Shown here: piece after piece, positions 12,023 to 23,558 of the stretch | Layout: every line of letters starts with the position of its first letter | Position numbering within the stretch: position 1 is the stretch's first letter | Origin: Tolypocladium sp. Sup5 PDA-1 | Taxonomy: Eukaryota > Ascomycota > Sordariomycetes > Hypocreales > Ophiocordycipitaceae | Reading direction: 5' to 3' | Length of the DNA stretch: 64,000 bases | Assembly (NCBI GenBank): GCA_000750105.3 | Contig: JPHH03000015.1 | Coordinates: forward strand, 248,001-312,000 | Made by a program: the position numbers and the translations under genes | Notes under the pieces: model-generated | What the model was told of the DNA's origin: nothing | Databases searched by the model: none | What the model saw: the letters and a program-made list of their open reading frames with translations, nothing else

Positions 12023-15000
12023 TGCTCGAGATGTGCTCAATCCGTGGTGTTTCGCGATTATGATACTCAAAGAGCGAGTCCCAGCGGAGCAAGAGTGGAG
12101 GACAAGGAATGCACGGGGGCGTCGGCAAGGATTGATGATGTCAAGTCGGCGTCTGGGGTTTGTTGACAGCCGGTGGGGGGTGGTTTGTTTACTTTGGCGT
12201 CAGGGCGGTGGCCCAAGCTCCAAGCTCTCCCAAACTGCGCGGGACAGTGCGGTGCGTACAGTGCGGTGCGTACAGTGCTAACCCCAGTTGGCGTTGTACG
12301 CACCGTGTTTGGCCTCCACCAGTTCTATGAAGTATGAACTCGAGATATAATGCCAGGGCAGTATCTTAACTCGGCCTTAAAATGCCATCACTTTAATGTG
12401 TGTACTCTGCACGTAACAATGGCAGCTCCGTGCCGCCATGGAGTAGCGTTGGCTGTCGGACATCGGCAGCATCCAGATCGGCCAAAGTCGGGGGCCTTGG
12501 CTCCCAGGAACAAAGAGACGCGCGCTTCACATAACTAGAATCAGCCTGCTCGCTCTGATGCGACGATGAACTGGGTGTCTCAGATGCATCGCATGGACAC
12601 CTCCAGCAAGACACTGAGCATATCCCACCGCTTACCAGGCGCTCCCTCACCGTCGGTAAACTTGCCACGCCAGCCCTCAACAGTTTCCAACACTAGCAGT
12701 GAGGCTGGGAAGCCGGGTCATGTGAGCCACATCGTGAAGCAGCGACCTCGCGGTGTCGGACCATCGTGGGAGGGCGGTGTGCCTCGATGCTGGCCAGCCC
12801 AGTGTTTGAGACCAGAGCCACCGTGTCCTCATCGTGGCTACCCAGTCTGCCAGGTTCTGGAGCAAACGCATGCTACAAAGAATATGAAGTTATGACGCTC
12901 AGATCTACGCGCTCCCAAGCTGTGTGTGTTAATACGGAGATGGGCCAGGCAACAAGTGGTGGTCAAGAGGGCCATCAGGGTCGAAGCCACCCAACCATCT
13001 CCCTCGACTCAATCGCCTCGTACGTACCTTATACGAAACAACTGCTCGTTTCGCCTGGTGATGCAACGTGATGGATGTGGCATCTTGATGTGTAGCAGCC
13101 CATTCGACTGGGACACGACTGAAGCCCGAAAATCGGACCCCCTCGGAGCCCGGCAAGGCGCTGATTCGACGCCAGAACCCTTCTAGAAGCCCATCCCTCG
13201 ACACCAAGTCGGGCCAGCGGCTGATCCCCGACCAGCGCAGAAACCAACGGGTCAGATGACCACGCCACGACGACGCGGACTGGCTCGACGTGGTCAAAGG
13301 AGAGACTTCATTTCCAGAGCCAGCCCCGGCATGAAACGAACCGGCGAGCCAGCGGCAGTTGGGTCGATGGGGAGCCGCATTGGCATTGCAGGGCATCCTC
13401 GTGAGCTGTCTGTCCAGTTGCCTGGCCCAGGTCAGCAGGCCTGAGACGGGGAGAGTCACAGACGAACCGCCGTTTCCCAGAGACATCGTGGGGTTCGCCC
13501 ATGGGGGGACGAGACACAGTGGGGATGATGCCCGTGGGCCGTGGCCAACAAAGCTTGCCAAGAAGTGTGCTTGGACAAGCAACAAGCGGGCAGCCCACGA
13601 GAATTGCGCGAGTTGGTTTTCTTGATGCAACAAAATGACCGTTGCGACGGACGGAAGATACGGAACTGTTGTCATGCTCCTCGGACTTGCAGTATACGTC
13701 CTTTCCGGCACATAGCCGTCCCACTCCATTTGCTGAACTGGTGGTGGCATATGCAGGCGGCTGAGTTGCTTCGTCCACAACATCCGCGCATGTCTCGACG
13801 CCTGGAACAGAGCCCGACTGGACAGGGTAACGGCGCCGAATGTCCGGTTCGTTCCTTCTGGCGCATGCTCGCCATCCGCCACGGTTCTCTCGGTTTGGGT
13901 TGTGCTCCTTCGGTCCTCGAGTTATGATGGCTTGCCTGCAGGACATCATGGACGTCTCGGCCAAAAGAGAGATGGCCCAGCAACAATGCGCAGATCCAAC
14001 ACGCCAGCCCCCTCCCTCCACACCACGACGATCTAACTGCCTCTCGATACGAAGCCAGTGACGAAAGAGCCGGGCCACTCACTTAAATCAAGTGGGAAGA
14101 ATTTTCGCGACGTCGGGGGCCGTCCTGGAAGGCAAGTCAGTCACGGGCGGGGTATGGACTACGGCTGGCCAAGTAGTCCATACAGAGTACCACACAGGTC
14201 GAGGGATGCGAGTCCACACCACTCACACACCCCATCTGCAGCAAGAAAGCCAGCAAGCCAGAAAGCCCACCCCATTGAGCCAACAACGCCTCGAAAGCAG
14301 TTTTCCGGGCGCCCTCGCGACCAGCGCCCTCCGAGTTGCGGGCGAGGAGGGGCCACAAGGAGAAATAGCTGGCGTGGCTACTGCGACGGAGCACGACATC
14401 CTAGGTACAGTGTCACGCGGCAGCCGACCACATACCTCCAACTGCTTCCAACAGGGTGCTTGGCTGCGTAGGTAGTCGTTCTTGGGAGGTGCTGGACCGG
14501 TTGGGCCGGCCTGGCTTTATTCTTACGAGTAGATCTTCCCCTGTTCGAGATTTGCATCTTGTACGCCAGAGACTGCCACCTCCTGCCCAGACAGGTGGGT
14601 TTCTGCTCTAGCAGACACGGGAGGTAGCGCAGCTAGAGCAAGGCGCCCCAGGTCCCCTGACCCAGAGTCGGGATTCACCTTCATCAATCTTGCTGCTCGC
14701 GAGATCTACCATGTACTAAAGGTAGTTGTGCGTCTGGGGTTGTTCGCACTTCCGGCATAAAAATGGATGCTGGAAATGGGATGAGCGCATGAAAAGCTAG
14801 TGGCGCAACCGGATTTAGCATGTAGATGCGTTTCAAGCACGACACCAACCTGCACTGGAAACCGGACGACAGAGAGCTCAACAAGAGTGTCCTGCACGCA
14901 ATCGAGTCGGCAGGTCTCTTCCAACGCTCCCGTCATCATGGCCCATCACAATATGCGAAGTAGACGGCATTGGCTCTTTGGGAATGAGCTGCACCGCCGT

Positions 15001-17379
15001 CGCTAATAATCAACCTGGGGCATTTGTCCACGCCGAGCCCGGACTTGGGCCTCCGCCCACATATGTATCCATCCTGCGCAGGTGAGAAGCGATAATTAGG
15101 GTTCCTGTGTGGTGCCCAACCATGCTTTGCACTTTGCAGTTTACGGAACAGATGATGCACTGCCAGTCCGCGGAGGTAATGCCTAGCCCAGCCAGGCTCC
15201 AATCCATGTAAGAGTTGAGTCGTTCGAGGGTTGCACAGGCAAAGCTGCACTCCCATCTGCGCAGGCTGGCTCACCGCGCCCTTGGCATGTCGCATCGTGG
15301 CCCATCACCAACAAGATATTGACCCCCCCGTCTGCGTCGGCAAGTGGTTCTCTCACGATGATGTTTTGTGGTTCTTCACAATACATACTCGTATGCCGTC
15401 CACGATACGGCCATGGCGGCGTAATCAATCAGCGAGAGAGACGAGGTCACAGCTCATGGTGGTATGGGTCAGACGGACATGCTCATCCTGGACCAAGGGC
15501 AAGGATTTCCTCACACCATGATGGCCAGCTCCAGCCAATGTGGAAATAAAGGCCAGAGGAATCGTGTGCTGGCCTCAAACATTGGCAGACAACACGGCGA
15601 CTGACGACGGTGCACGACGCGGCTCGCCGGTTCGTCGGACTCCACGTCGTTGCTGGCGTGGTCTGGGTCCTCGACTTGGGACACTCGCGGTACCCGTCCA
15701 GTACCTCTAGGAAACCCGCGCCAATGTACCGCACAGGTCATACGGCTTGACCAGCGCAGGTTACCCGCAGGTAACGAGCTTGACACGGACGCTAGCGGAC
15801 CTCGGGGAGCAGCCCTGCTCTTGCGCCATTCCCTCTCTCCTCGCCGGTCCTCGGCGTTCGCCAGAGGCAATTCTTGGAAGAAAAAGCCATCAGGCACTCC
15901 GGGGAGGAAGAGGAGCCGCCCGGATGAAACGGACCTGCTTGAACCTGCCGATGAGAGGGGTGAGAGGATGGGGGGAGGGAAGCAATCCAGAAAGACGGGA
16001 AGCATGACGTTTTTTTTATACGTTACGATGCCGCTTGTAAGACGAACGGGGTCTGAACCGTCTGATGCCTGAGAGCACGGTCTCGTCGCAGGTCGCCTCC
16101 GCTTGGAATCGAGAACGACACCACAAGTCCCCATGACTCGACGGGGAGGCACCCGCAGGGCATCCGCAGGGGGCGGGCAGCATGGAGCGAACAGACAGAA
16201 GCGGGGGGTTCGCTAAAATAACGTGCCCAGGTGCGTTTCGTTAACAGGGACGGGCTCGTCGACATGGCCAGCCCGGGGCTGCATCAGGCCAAACAGGCGT
16301 TGCTGTCCAGCCAAACAAGCACCAGCACCGCCGGCAACAGCACCAGCAGCACGGTCGCCGTTCCGTCGGCCAACCTGCAGCAACGGCGGAACGCCTCGCC
16401 GTCACAGCAGTGGACAGGCCGGTCCATGCCTGCGCCTTCGCTCCTCCAGCCGCCGTGCGCGGATGGGGATTGACGAGCGGGGACGGGGGAGGGGAGCCTG
16501 GTGAAGAAAGTTGGGCCAGGTGATGTGATGGGCCAACTAGCTGGGTGGGTTCGCAGACCTTAAGCCCTCGTGCAAAACTCCACGTTTGCCGGTGGGCGAG
16601 TCCAATCCCAGGCCAGCGCCGCCGAGTTCGCTCCACTGGCAGTCCAGGGCCCTGGCGCCGTGACTGGCTGGGGGTGGAAGGGGGGGGCAAGAGGGCATCA
16701 GCCGTGAGCGTGGACGAGCCTGGCGACCGGCGACGGGAGGGCGTGGGCGAGGGCGTGGGCGTGAGGGGATACGCCAGCACTGACCAGGGCACAACCTGAA
16801 CGCAGGTGAACAGGGCGTCCAGGGCTGGCCCCCAGCACCCCTCTTTGCAGTTCCCATTACATAAAAGACTCGGGGACGCTGCTTCCACAGGTCCTTCCCG
16901 TCCTCTATCTTGCAAGCTGGAGGCTGTCTTTCAACCAGGTCCCAGCGCCAAAGCACAATTGCATCTTGTTTGCGACCCTGACCTTATCTATTGCGGGTAG
17001 ATATCCCATCCCGACACTGCCCTTTCCCTTCGCTGTCGCTTCCCCGCGCTGCTTGCCCGCTGCAACCGCTGCCTAGCCGCCATAGACGCGCTGCCAGTTG
17101 CCTCATCTGGACCCAGGCCGGTTTTTTTTTCCTGCACCACCCACAAACCTTGCCTGAGGTGTCTTATCAACGAACGACCCGACCGCACCCTTCGCCTTGC
17201 TGCGTCCACCGCCCGGGCTTTCGCACAGCGCACAGCGTCACTCGAGAGATACCGATAGATAGCAGACGTTCCCGCGCCGACGACGTCACGGTCGCTGCCG
17301 TTTTGTTTTCTTGAGACCCTGGGGCGCTCTGCCGCACCGCGGCTGTCGTCTTCGAGGCCCCGCGCCGCGACCCAAAGGG
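12023..17379. other. 5.3 kb gene-poor region
   Basis: Upstream of both the disordered-protein gene and the bZIP gene. Several long frames occur, for example 317 codons on the minus strand at 12929-13882, but they lack a recognisable domain or clear splice structure and look like GC-driven chance frames. The last roughly 400 bases before 17380 are pyrimidine-rich, fitting a transcribed leader of the bZIP gene. No repeat or tRNA was recognised. Confidence 0.4.
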
Positions 17380-18871
17380 ATGGCAGACAGGATGTCCATC
17401 GACAACAAGCCGAACCCTCCTCGCCGGGACGAGTCTGACGACTCGGTTGATTCCACCCCCGAGAGAGACCAGAACCCGCCTGCCTCTGCCAACAACAATG
17501 CCTCCCAGGACGCCCAGCAGCCCAAGAGGAAGGGCGGACGCAAACCCGTGAGTTCTGCCCCTCACTGGAGTCTGGCCGTTCGTCACCATTGCCTCAAACC
17601 ACATCCCACCCTCGCACGGCGTTTCTTTTTCGTACCACCTGCCGCCGTCGACCCCATTGGCCCCCGCCGATCAAATCATTGTGCGACTGTCGCACAGGGC
17701 GAGACATGCGCTGACACGAAAACCTTAACCTAGATCTACGCAACGTCAGAGGAGCGCAAGCAGCGTAACAGGCAGGCCCAGGCTGCCTTCCGGGAGCGCC
17801 GCACCGAGTACATCAAGCAGCTCGAGGAGACGATTCGTGTCCACGAGTCCAACCTGCACAATCTCCAGACTGCCCATCGGACTGCCGCCGAGGAGTGTTT
17901 GATGCTTCGTTACAAGAACTCGCTGCTCGAGCGCATCCTGCTTGAGAAGGGTCAGCCCACCCGTCCTGTACTATTGCGCCTCAACACACAGCGCGGCTAA
18001 CACTGGTGCAACAGGCATCGATGTCCAGGCCGAACTTCACGCCAAGACGGGCAGCCCCGACCTGGGGCCGACCCATATGCCCCAGAACCTGGTGCAGCCT
18101 CCCACGATCCAGCGCGCCATCTTGAACCGACACCATCACTCGCGAAAGTCCAACTCTAGCATCGCTCCCAAGACCGAGCCCGGATCGACGCCGCTGTCCA
18201 CCGGCCTGCCACCTCACAAGTCCGCCACGTCCCCCAAGAACCGACCGACCCCGTCGTCGCACTCGAACTCGCCTACCAATGTCGCCTCGGCATTCTCCCC
18301 CGCTCCGTCTGACAGTATCTCCATGCGGGGGTCGGTGGCGGGGCTGCCTCGACAGCCGATGCCCACGTCCAACGCAAACCCAGCCGCGAGGTCATCCATG
18401 ATGCAAGCTGGCCGTGGCCCGTCTCTTGGCAACGGAGCTTCATTCTACCCAACGCCTGCTTTCCAGAACCATGCCGAACAGCTGGGTAAGCCAACGCATC
18501 CGGTCTCACCAAGCTCAACCAATGGACCTCCCCCAACTAACACAATGGCCACAGAGCACGAGTATGATGGTCAAAACGACATGATGGACGACTCGGAAAT
18601 CGACACACCAAACGGGCCTGGGCCATACCCCACCGGTTTCAACAGCGACAACCAGCAAACCATGCTTCTCTCGCCGACGTCTACCGCCCCGGGGCACCAA
18701 GTTTCTCAGCCACACGAGCCAAACCATCAGGCATCGGTGTCCAACCACCCATTCTCCTCGATGACGCAGCTTTTGGACCAGAACATTGACTGGGACCCTT
18801 TCGGCCTGAGCGCCAGCATGGCCTTCCCGAACCACCAGCAGTTTCCGTTCGACCAGACCAACCTGCGGTGA
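17380..18871 (+). CDS. bZIP transcription factor, Yap/Pap1-type basic region
   Basis: Three exons were deduced: 17380-17547, 17734-17950 and 18015-18871, giving 413 residues. Exon 2 carries the bZIP. The basic region RNRQAQAAFRERR at about residues 67-79 contains the N-x2-A-Q-x2-F-R signature of fungal AP-1-like factors. It continues into a leucine zipper that ends in SLLERILLEKG. Just before it, KRKGGRKP is a likely nuclear signal. The C-terminal 285 residues are Ser/Pro/Asn/His-rich with an acidic patch (MMDDSEID) and end in an aromatic DWDPFGLS segment that could act in activation. A long pyrimidine-rich leader precedes the ATG. The DNA target and pathway cannot be read from sequence. The class call is firm; the exact orthologue is open. 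Confidence 0.9.
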
Positions 18872-20478
18872 CTAGGACGGGGAGCCGCAGCAGGGTGACG
18901 GGGCTATAGCAACGTTGACATCACCATTAGTCTGCGTGGTGATTGCCTGGGCACTCGAAAACAATCCGACTTGAACAATAACGAGTTCGATTATACCCGC
19001 AGGACCCGGTAATCGACACGACCCATCAGACTCGGGGTCTATCCTCCTGCAGCCATGAGGAGCTCATCGATGAGATGAAATGCGGTAGAAGACTCGGGTG
19101 CAACAAGAATCCCGTCATCTACCACCTCCACAACTGCAGAAAACGAAACGTCGAGCCTCAGGCCATGGCTACACTTCCACACACCGTTCGTATTTACTCG
19201 GCGTCGGCTCCACATCTCGATACAAGGTCCTCGGGAGGGCCAGATCTCACGGCTCCGGTATCGGCCTTGCCATACCGCAAGTCTTACCTGGAGCTTCGTT
19301 CTACTATTTTGATTTGGCTGAGCCATGTCTACTTGTTAAAAACTGTGTTTTTCACACGCTGTTTGTTTTCGAATTTTGCAACGCTTTTTTTCAACGCCAG
19401 CGCCTTCGTGGTGCCGCGCCTCTCGAAGCGAGACAGCGATGCGCCGAACAATACCCATTGGCTACGTGCCCTGCGAAGGCGGATACAAAAAAAAGGACCG
19501 GGAAAGGGGTAATAAAAGTTATTCTTTTCATCTTCTGCTTCTGGCGTTATGGCAGGGAGGGTTACTACTTGGCTGGGACTATTAACAAAAGGGGCTTGTG
19601 TCGGTGGCTTGGTGTCGTCGGCTCGCAGAGTAGCCCTATAGCGTGTTTTGTGAATGAGTATACCTGTTTGTTCGAACACAGTTGGGTTGGATGTGTGTCG
19701 AAATGCTCTTGTGTGGACTGTTTGGGTTTTGCTGTACAATACTGTTTACGCTGGGGTTCTGTCATTATGCTGGCAACGATTTACGAGACGAAACGACGGG
19801 AATTCTGGACATGATTCACGTGTGGCCCGATTCTTGACGCTGTGATGTGGATCAATGGCGTGTCTCAGGCACGGGCGGGCTAGAGAAATTTCTTGGGATC
19901 ACGAGGGGATGAACGGGATGGAGAACCTTGAGGGGCCTGCATGGGGACGACATTGGACTACGGTGGTTAGGCTGGGGTAAGCGGGTCGTGTCTCTGGCGC
20001 CATGGGGCGTGCAGGGCGAGATCGTGAGATTTGGTGACAGGCAAGGCGGGGTATAGGGTAAACGGGCGGAGACGGCGTAATTTGAGGAGCGACAAAAGTG
20101 GCCCTGACAAATGGAGATGGGGGTGTGTTTGACAATGAGGAGTTTGGGTGATGATGCTGATGATATTACTGTGGCCTAGTGCTTGAATTGTTGTATTCCT
20201 GGGCATGATTGACGGCCTGGAGTTGGTGAGTCTTTCTAGCCGGTATTTCTCACTGAACGCCGGCAGCAGATTTCGCTGTCGTCTACGTTGGCCTCGCGAG
20301 TTAAACGTGGAGACATTTCTATCATACTGCTTGCAATTGGACCAAGCTATAGAATGTTTGGATTCTATGTCCAGTTTGAACAGCGCCTTGGCGATAAAGC
20401 CAAGTGCCATTATATAGCGTCAATGAACCAAGCTCTATAAGATCATCTACATCATCAACGTCTCATCATATGGCACGT
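18872..20478. other. Intergenic region downstream of bZIP and GH16 genes
   Basis: About 1.6 kb lying 3' of both converging genes. It contains homopolymer runs (around 19385 and 19490) and modest open frames with no family resemblance. No feature is supported. Confidence 0.5.
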
Positions 20479-21669
20479 CTATATAACCAACACCCATATA
20501 CTCATGCCGACAACAAACGCCCAGATCCAGATCATCTGGCCCCCAGCAGACGCCCGAGGAGCCGCGCCCTCCCACAGCTTGGCTGCCGTGCCCGTCTCGG
20601 TTGTGTCGTCGATGCTGCAAACCACGCGGCAGTTCTTGCCGCCGTCCCTGCGAGTCAACCTCCCCCGAAGACCCAAGTGGTCACCGTCATTGACACTCTT
20701 CCTCTGTGACTGCACGTTCTCGTCCGTCGTGTTGTACACCATCTCGATCCAATGAATCTGCAGCTTGGCCTCGCCGCCGACACTCATGTTGCCGCTCCAG
20801 TTGCCGCCGTCGCTCCACGAGTTGATGTTGATGCCCGAGGCGTCCCGCGGCACCTGGAACTCGATGCTGGCGACCTCGTCACCGTCGACGTACCAGACGC
20901 TGCGCTTGGGCGTCCAGTCCATGCGGTGGACCGCCCAGTCCGTCCACGCGAGGCCGCGGGGCATCGTGGCGTTGCACGTCGCCCTGGGGTCGTCGCCCTC
21001 GTCGCCGCGCTCCGTGTACGACGGCTGGTTCGTGTACTGGACCTTGTCGCGCGGGCCCCGCGTCAGGATCTCAATGTCCGCCTCCTGGATGTCCGCGAGC
21101 TTCTCGGCGCTGCGGTACGTGAACACGGCGGACACGGCGCCGGCGTCGCCGAGGGTGCGCGCCAGCATGCGCAGCGAGAGGAACTGGTAGTTTGAGTCGT
21201 GCGCCTGGAACTCCGCCGCGGTCTGGAAGGCCTGCAGGCGCTTCGTCCGCATCGTCATGAAGGTGTCTGAGGTGGCGTTGTTGTCGCCGTTCTTCTCGAT
21301 GTAGACATTGTTGGCCGAGTTGACCATGAGGACGGTCGCATCGCCGGACAGGCCCTGGCCGCCGCCGCCCTGGCTGTTGCTCCAGCTCTGCAGTTCCCAG
21401 ACGTCGGTCCACTCCTTGCTGGAGAAGTAGTCGCTGCTGGGCTGAGCCACCGACGTCCGGGTCTCGTTGGTTGTGATGTTGGGGACACCGGCATACTGTG
21501 GCAGACTCCTGAAGTCGAAGAACACGTGCTTCGTGTAGTATGTCGGCTCAGTGCCGTTGGTGAGGAAGCAGTCACAGTTGGTGTCATTCACGAGCTGGAC
21601 GCCGCCGCTCGCACCGGACACGATGCGAGCAACTCCCGCGGCGGCGAGCAAAGAGGCCGAGGAGCGCAT
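20479..21669 (-). CDS. Glycoside hydrolase family 16 protein, secreted or membrane-anchored
   Basis: A single exon of 396 residues. The ATG at 21669 is chosen because it opens directly into a hydrophobic signal peptide (SASLLAAAGVARIVSG); upstream in-frame starts are not ATG. The GH16 active-site motif E-x-D-x-E is visible as EADIE at residues 196-200, giving nucleophile E196, helper D198 and acid/base E200. Flanking GH16-like strands include SGININSWSDGGNWSG and LQIHWIEMVYNTT. Many N-glycosylation sequons fit secretion. The last roughly 18 residues (MIWIWAFVVGMSIWVLV) are hydrophobic and could be a GPI signal or a membrane anchor. GH16 enzymes cleave or transfer beta-1,3/1,4-glucans, and a cell-wall role is inferred. 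It is divergent from the WW-domain gene. Confidence 0.88.
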   Translation of the reverse strand: MRSSASLLAAAGVARIVSGASGGVQLVNDTNCDCFLTNGTEPTYYTKHVFFDFRSLPQYAGVPNITTNETRTSVAQPSSDYFSSKEWTDVWELQSWSNSQGGGGQGLSGDATVLMVNSANNVYIEKNGDNNATSDTFMTMRTKRLQAFQTAAEFQAHDSNYQFLSLRMLARTLGDAGAVSAVFTYRSAEKLADIQEADIEILTRGPRDKVQYTNQPSYTERGDEGDDPRATCNATMPRGLAWTDWAVHRMDWTPKRSVWYVDGDEVASIEFQVPRDASGININSWSDGGNWSGNMSVGGEAKLQIHWIEMVYNTTDENVQSQRKSVNDGDHLGLRGRLTRRDGGKNCRVVCSIDDTTETGTAAKLWEGAAPRASAGGQMIWIWAFVVGMSIWVLVI

Positions 21670-22349
21670 CGTGATTGTGCGAGGCACCCGAGCCCACGAA
21701 CGGTTCCCGACGCTCGTCTGGCGCAAACCCGCCGGACAACTCTTTGGATGTTGTAACGCTCCTTTATTTCTGCAGTGGATGGGCTAACCTAGCGCAACAG
21801 GACTGACTTCGCCTCACCGGAGGCCCCAGCCGTAGGGCTGCCGGCTGACGTCCACCTCCAAGTCGCAGTAGCATCGAGACAGTCTAGAACAGGCTTGACG
21901 AGTAATTCACAGCCTTGCGGTTAGCAGGTGCTGCCTTTGGGCACGAGTCGGCCGCTCCGTGAAATAGGCTTGCGTCTCCACGCGCGCTTGTTGCCGTCTT
22001 TTCAGGGGGGGGAGCGTTCAATGAAGTTGGCTCGTCTCACGTAACGCGGTCACGTGAAGCGGCCCGTACCAACGGCTGCCACGCACGACTTACAAGTACC
22101 AAGTATACCGAGTATCCACCAACGACCTCCAAACTGCTTCTCTAACAAACCGCCATCGTCACGAGCTGCGCGTCAACAAAGAGGGAGCTCGCTTTCGCAC
22201 GTCCAGCCGACTGCCGACTGCCGACTGCTGACCGATATTTCTCCAGGTGCCTACATTAAGTATAATTTTACGACGCGCCATTTCAGGATGCTCACATTTT
22301 TTCAGTTGACAGGAAACATTTTGTGCCACTCGTTTTGCGCCGCCCCGCC
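21670..22349. promoter_or_regulatory. Divergent promoter region, GH16 and WW-domain genes
   Basis: A 680-base interval separates the start codons of two oppositely transcribed genes, so it must contain both promoters. No clear TATA box or known operator could be assigned. Confidence 0.5.
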
Positions 22350-22370
22350 ATGACTTCGCCGCGTTCGCCC

Positions 22371-22408
<38 letters not shown>

Positions 22409-23276
22409 CGTGTCTGGATCCAAGTCGCCTAAGCCCGTTGAGACGGGGGCGCAGGATATCAAGACCGAGGTTGCGGCGGCGGATGGCGCTTCACCGGATG
22501 TGAGCAAGGAAGCGAGCGCTGGACCCCACGACACTGCCAAGGACTCCGAGACCGAAGCTGCAACGCCAGCTGAAGACACCGAGGCCGAGACCAAGACCGA
22601 AAACAAAGCCGAGAACCAGGACGAGACCGAGGACACTCCCCCTTTGCCTAGTGAAGCGATCCCAGATGGCCCTCCCCTCCCGGAGGAGCCGGCCCCGGAG
22701 CCCGAGGACGACGGCTGGGAGGCACAGCTGGAGCCGTACTCTGGGCGGTGGTACTTTGCCAATCGCTTCACTGGCGTCACCCAGTGGGAAAACCCTCGCG
22801 TCCCTGAGGCTGCCAACGTCGCCGCGGAAGCCGTCGCCCCGGGCGCCCCCCCGGCACCCGAACTCGAGCGGCCGGCCGCGGGCGGCTACAACCCTGCCAT
22901 CCACGGCGACTACGACCCCAACGCGTGGTATGCCCAAGCCTACAACCAGGAGCAGGAAGCGCAAGAGGCCGCCGCCGCCACCGCCCTGCATCCCCCGGCC
23001 GCCGCGTTCGGTGCAACGGTGGGTTTTAACCAGCACACCGGGCAGTTCCAACCCCCCGGCGCGGCGGGCCCCAACCGCCACAGCGACGAGGCCAAGTCCC
23101 ACCGGCAGATGAACGCCTTCTTCGACGTCGACGCCGCCGCCAACGCCCACGACGGCCGCAGCCTCAAGGCCGAGCGCCAGAACCAACGGCTCAGTAAGAC
23201 GGAGCTCAAGGCGTACAAGGAGAAGCGCCGCGCCAAGAAGGAGGAGAAGCGTAGAGCGTGGCTCATGGATTGAATC
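22350..23276 (+). CDS. WW-domain protein with poly-alanine tract
   Basis: An intronless frame of about 307 residues from the ATG at 22350. It starts MTSPRSPV and runs straight into eleven alanines coded by a pure GCT repeat. A Glu/Thr-rich disordered stretch follows, then one WW domain with W123 and W146 (GWEAQLEPYSGRWYFANR...QWENP), a fold that binds proline-rich ligands. The middle has Ala/Pro linkers with YNPAIHGDYDPNAWYAQAY. The C-terminal 50 residues are highly basic and helical (KAYKEKRRAKKEEKRRAW), probably a coiled coil or RNA-binding end. A pre-mRNA processing role is plausible for a WW protein with such a tail but is only inference. Confidence 0.85.
22374..22406 (+). repeat. (GCT)11 trinucleotide microsatellite in coding sequence
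   Basis: Eleven perfect GCT units encode alanine 9-19 of the WW-domain protein. Length variation here would change protein length without breaking frame. Confidence 0.95.
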
Positions 23277-23558
23277 ATGCAGCCACCCCTTGGTGCGGTT
23301 CTTTTCGTCTCTTGGCTGCAGTTTTATTTTTTTCGCATTTCCCCCTGTTTGGGATCTTGGGCGGCGGCGGCGGCGTTCAAGGAAGGTAAAGGCACGGCGG
23401 GAAGCTTTGGTTTCTTCATAGAAGGTCAAAGGGATTTGGGCTATTACCCTGAGACGTTACGGAGCCACGTTCTTGATGTTGACACAAGATATACCCAGAG
23501 ATAGTGGCCTACAGCCAACCAATAATTGAGTTTTATATCCAGACCTAATTTGCCAGTT

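Noticed and set aside
12023..17379. tRNA or other RNA gene in the gap
   Set aside because: Looked for paired A/B-box-like sequences and cloverleaf ends by eye; none convincing here or elsewhere in the window.
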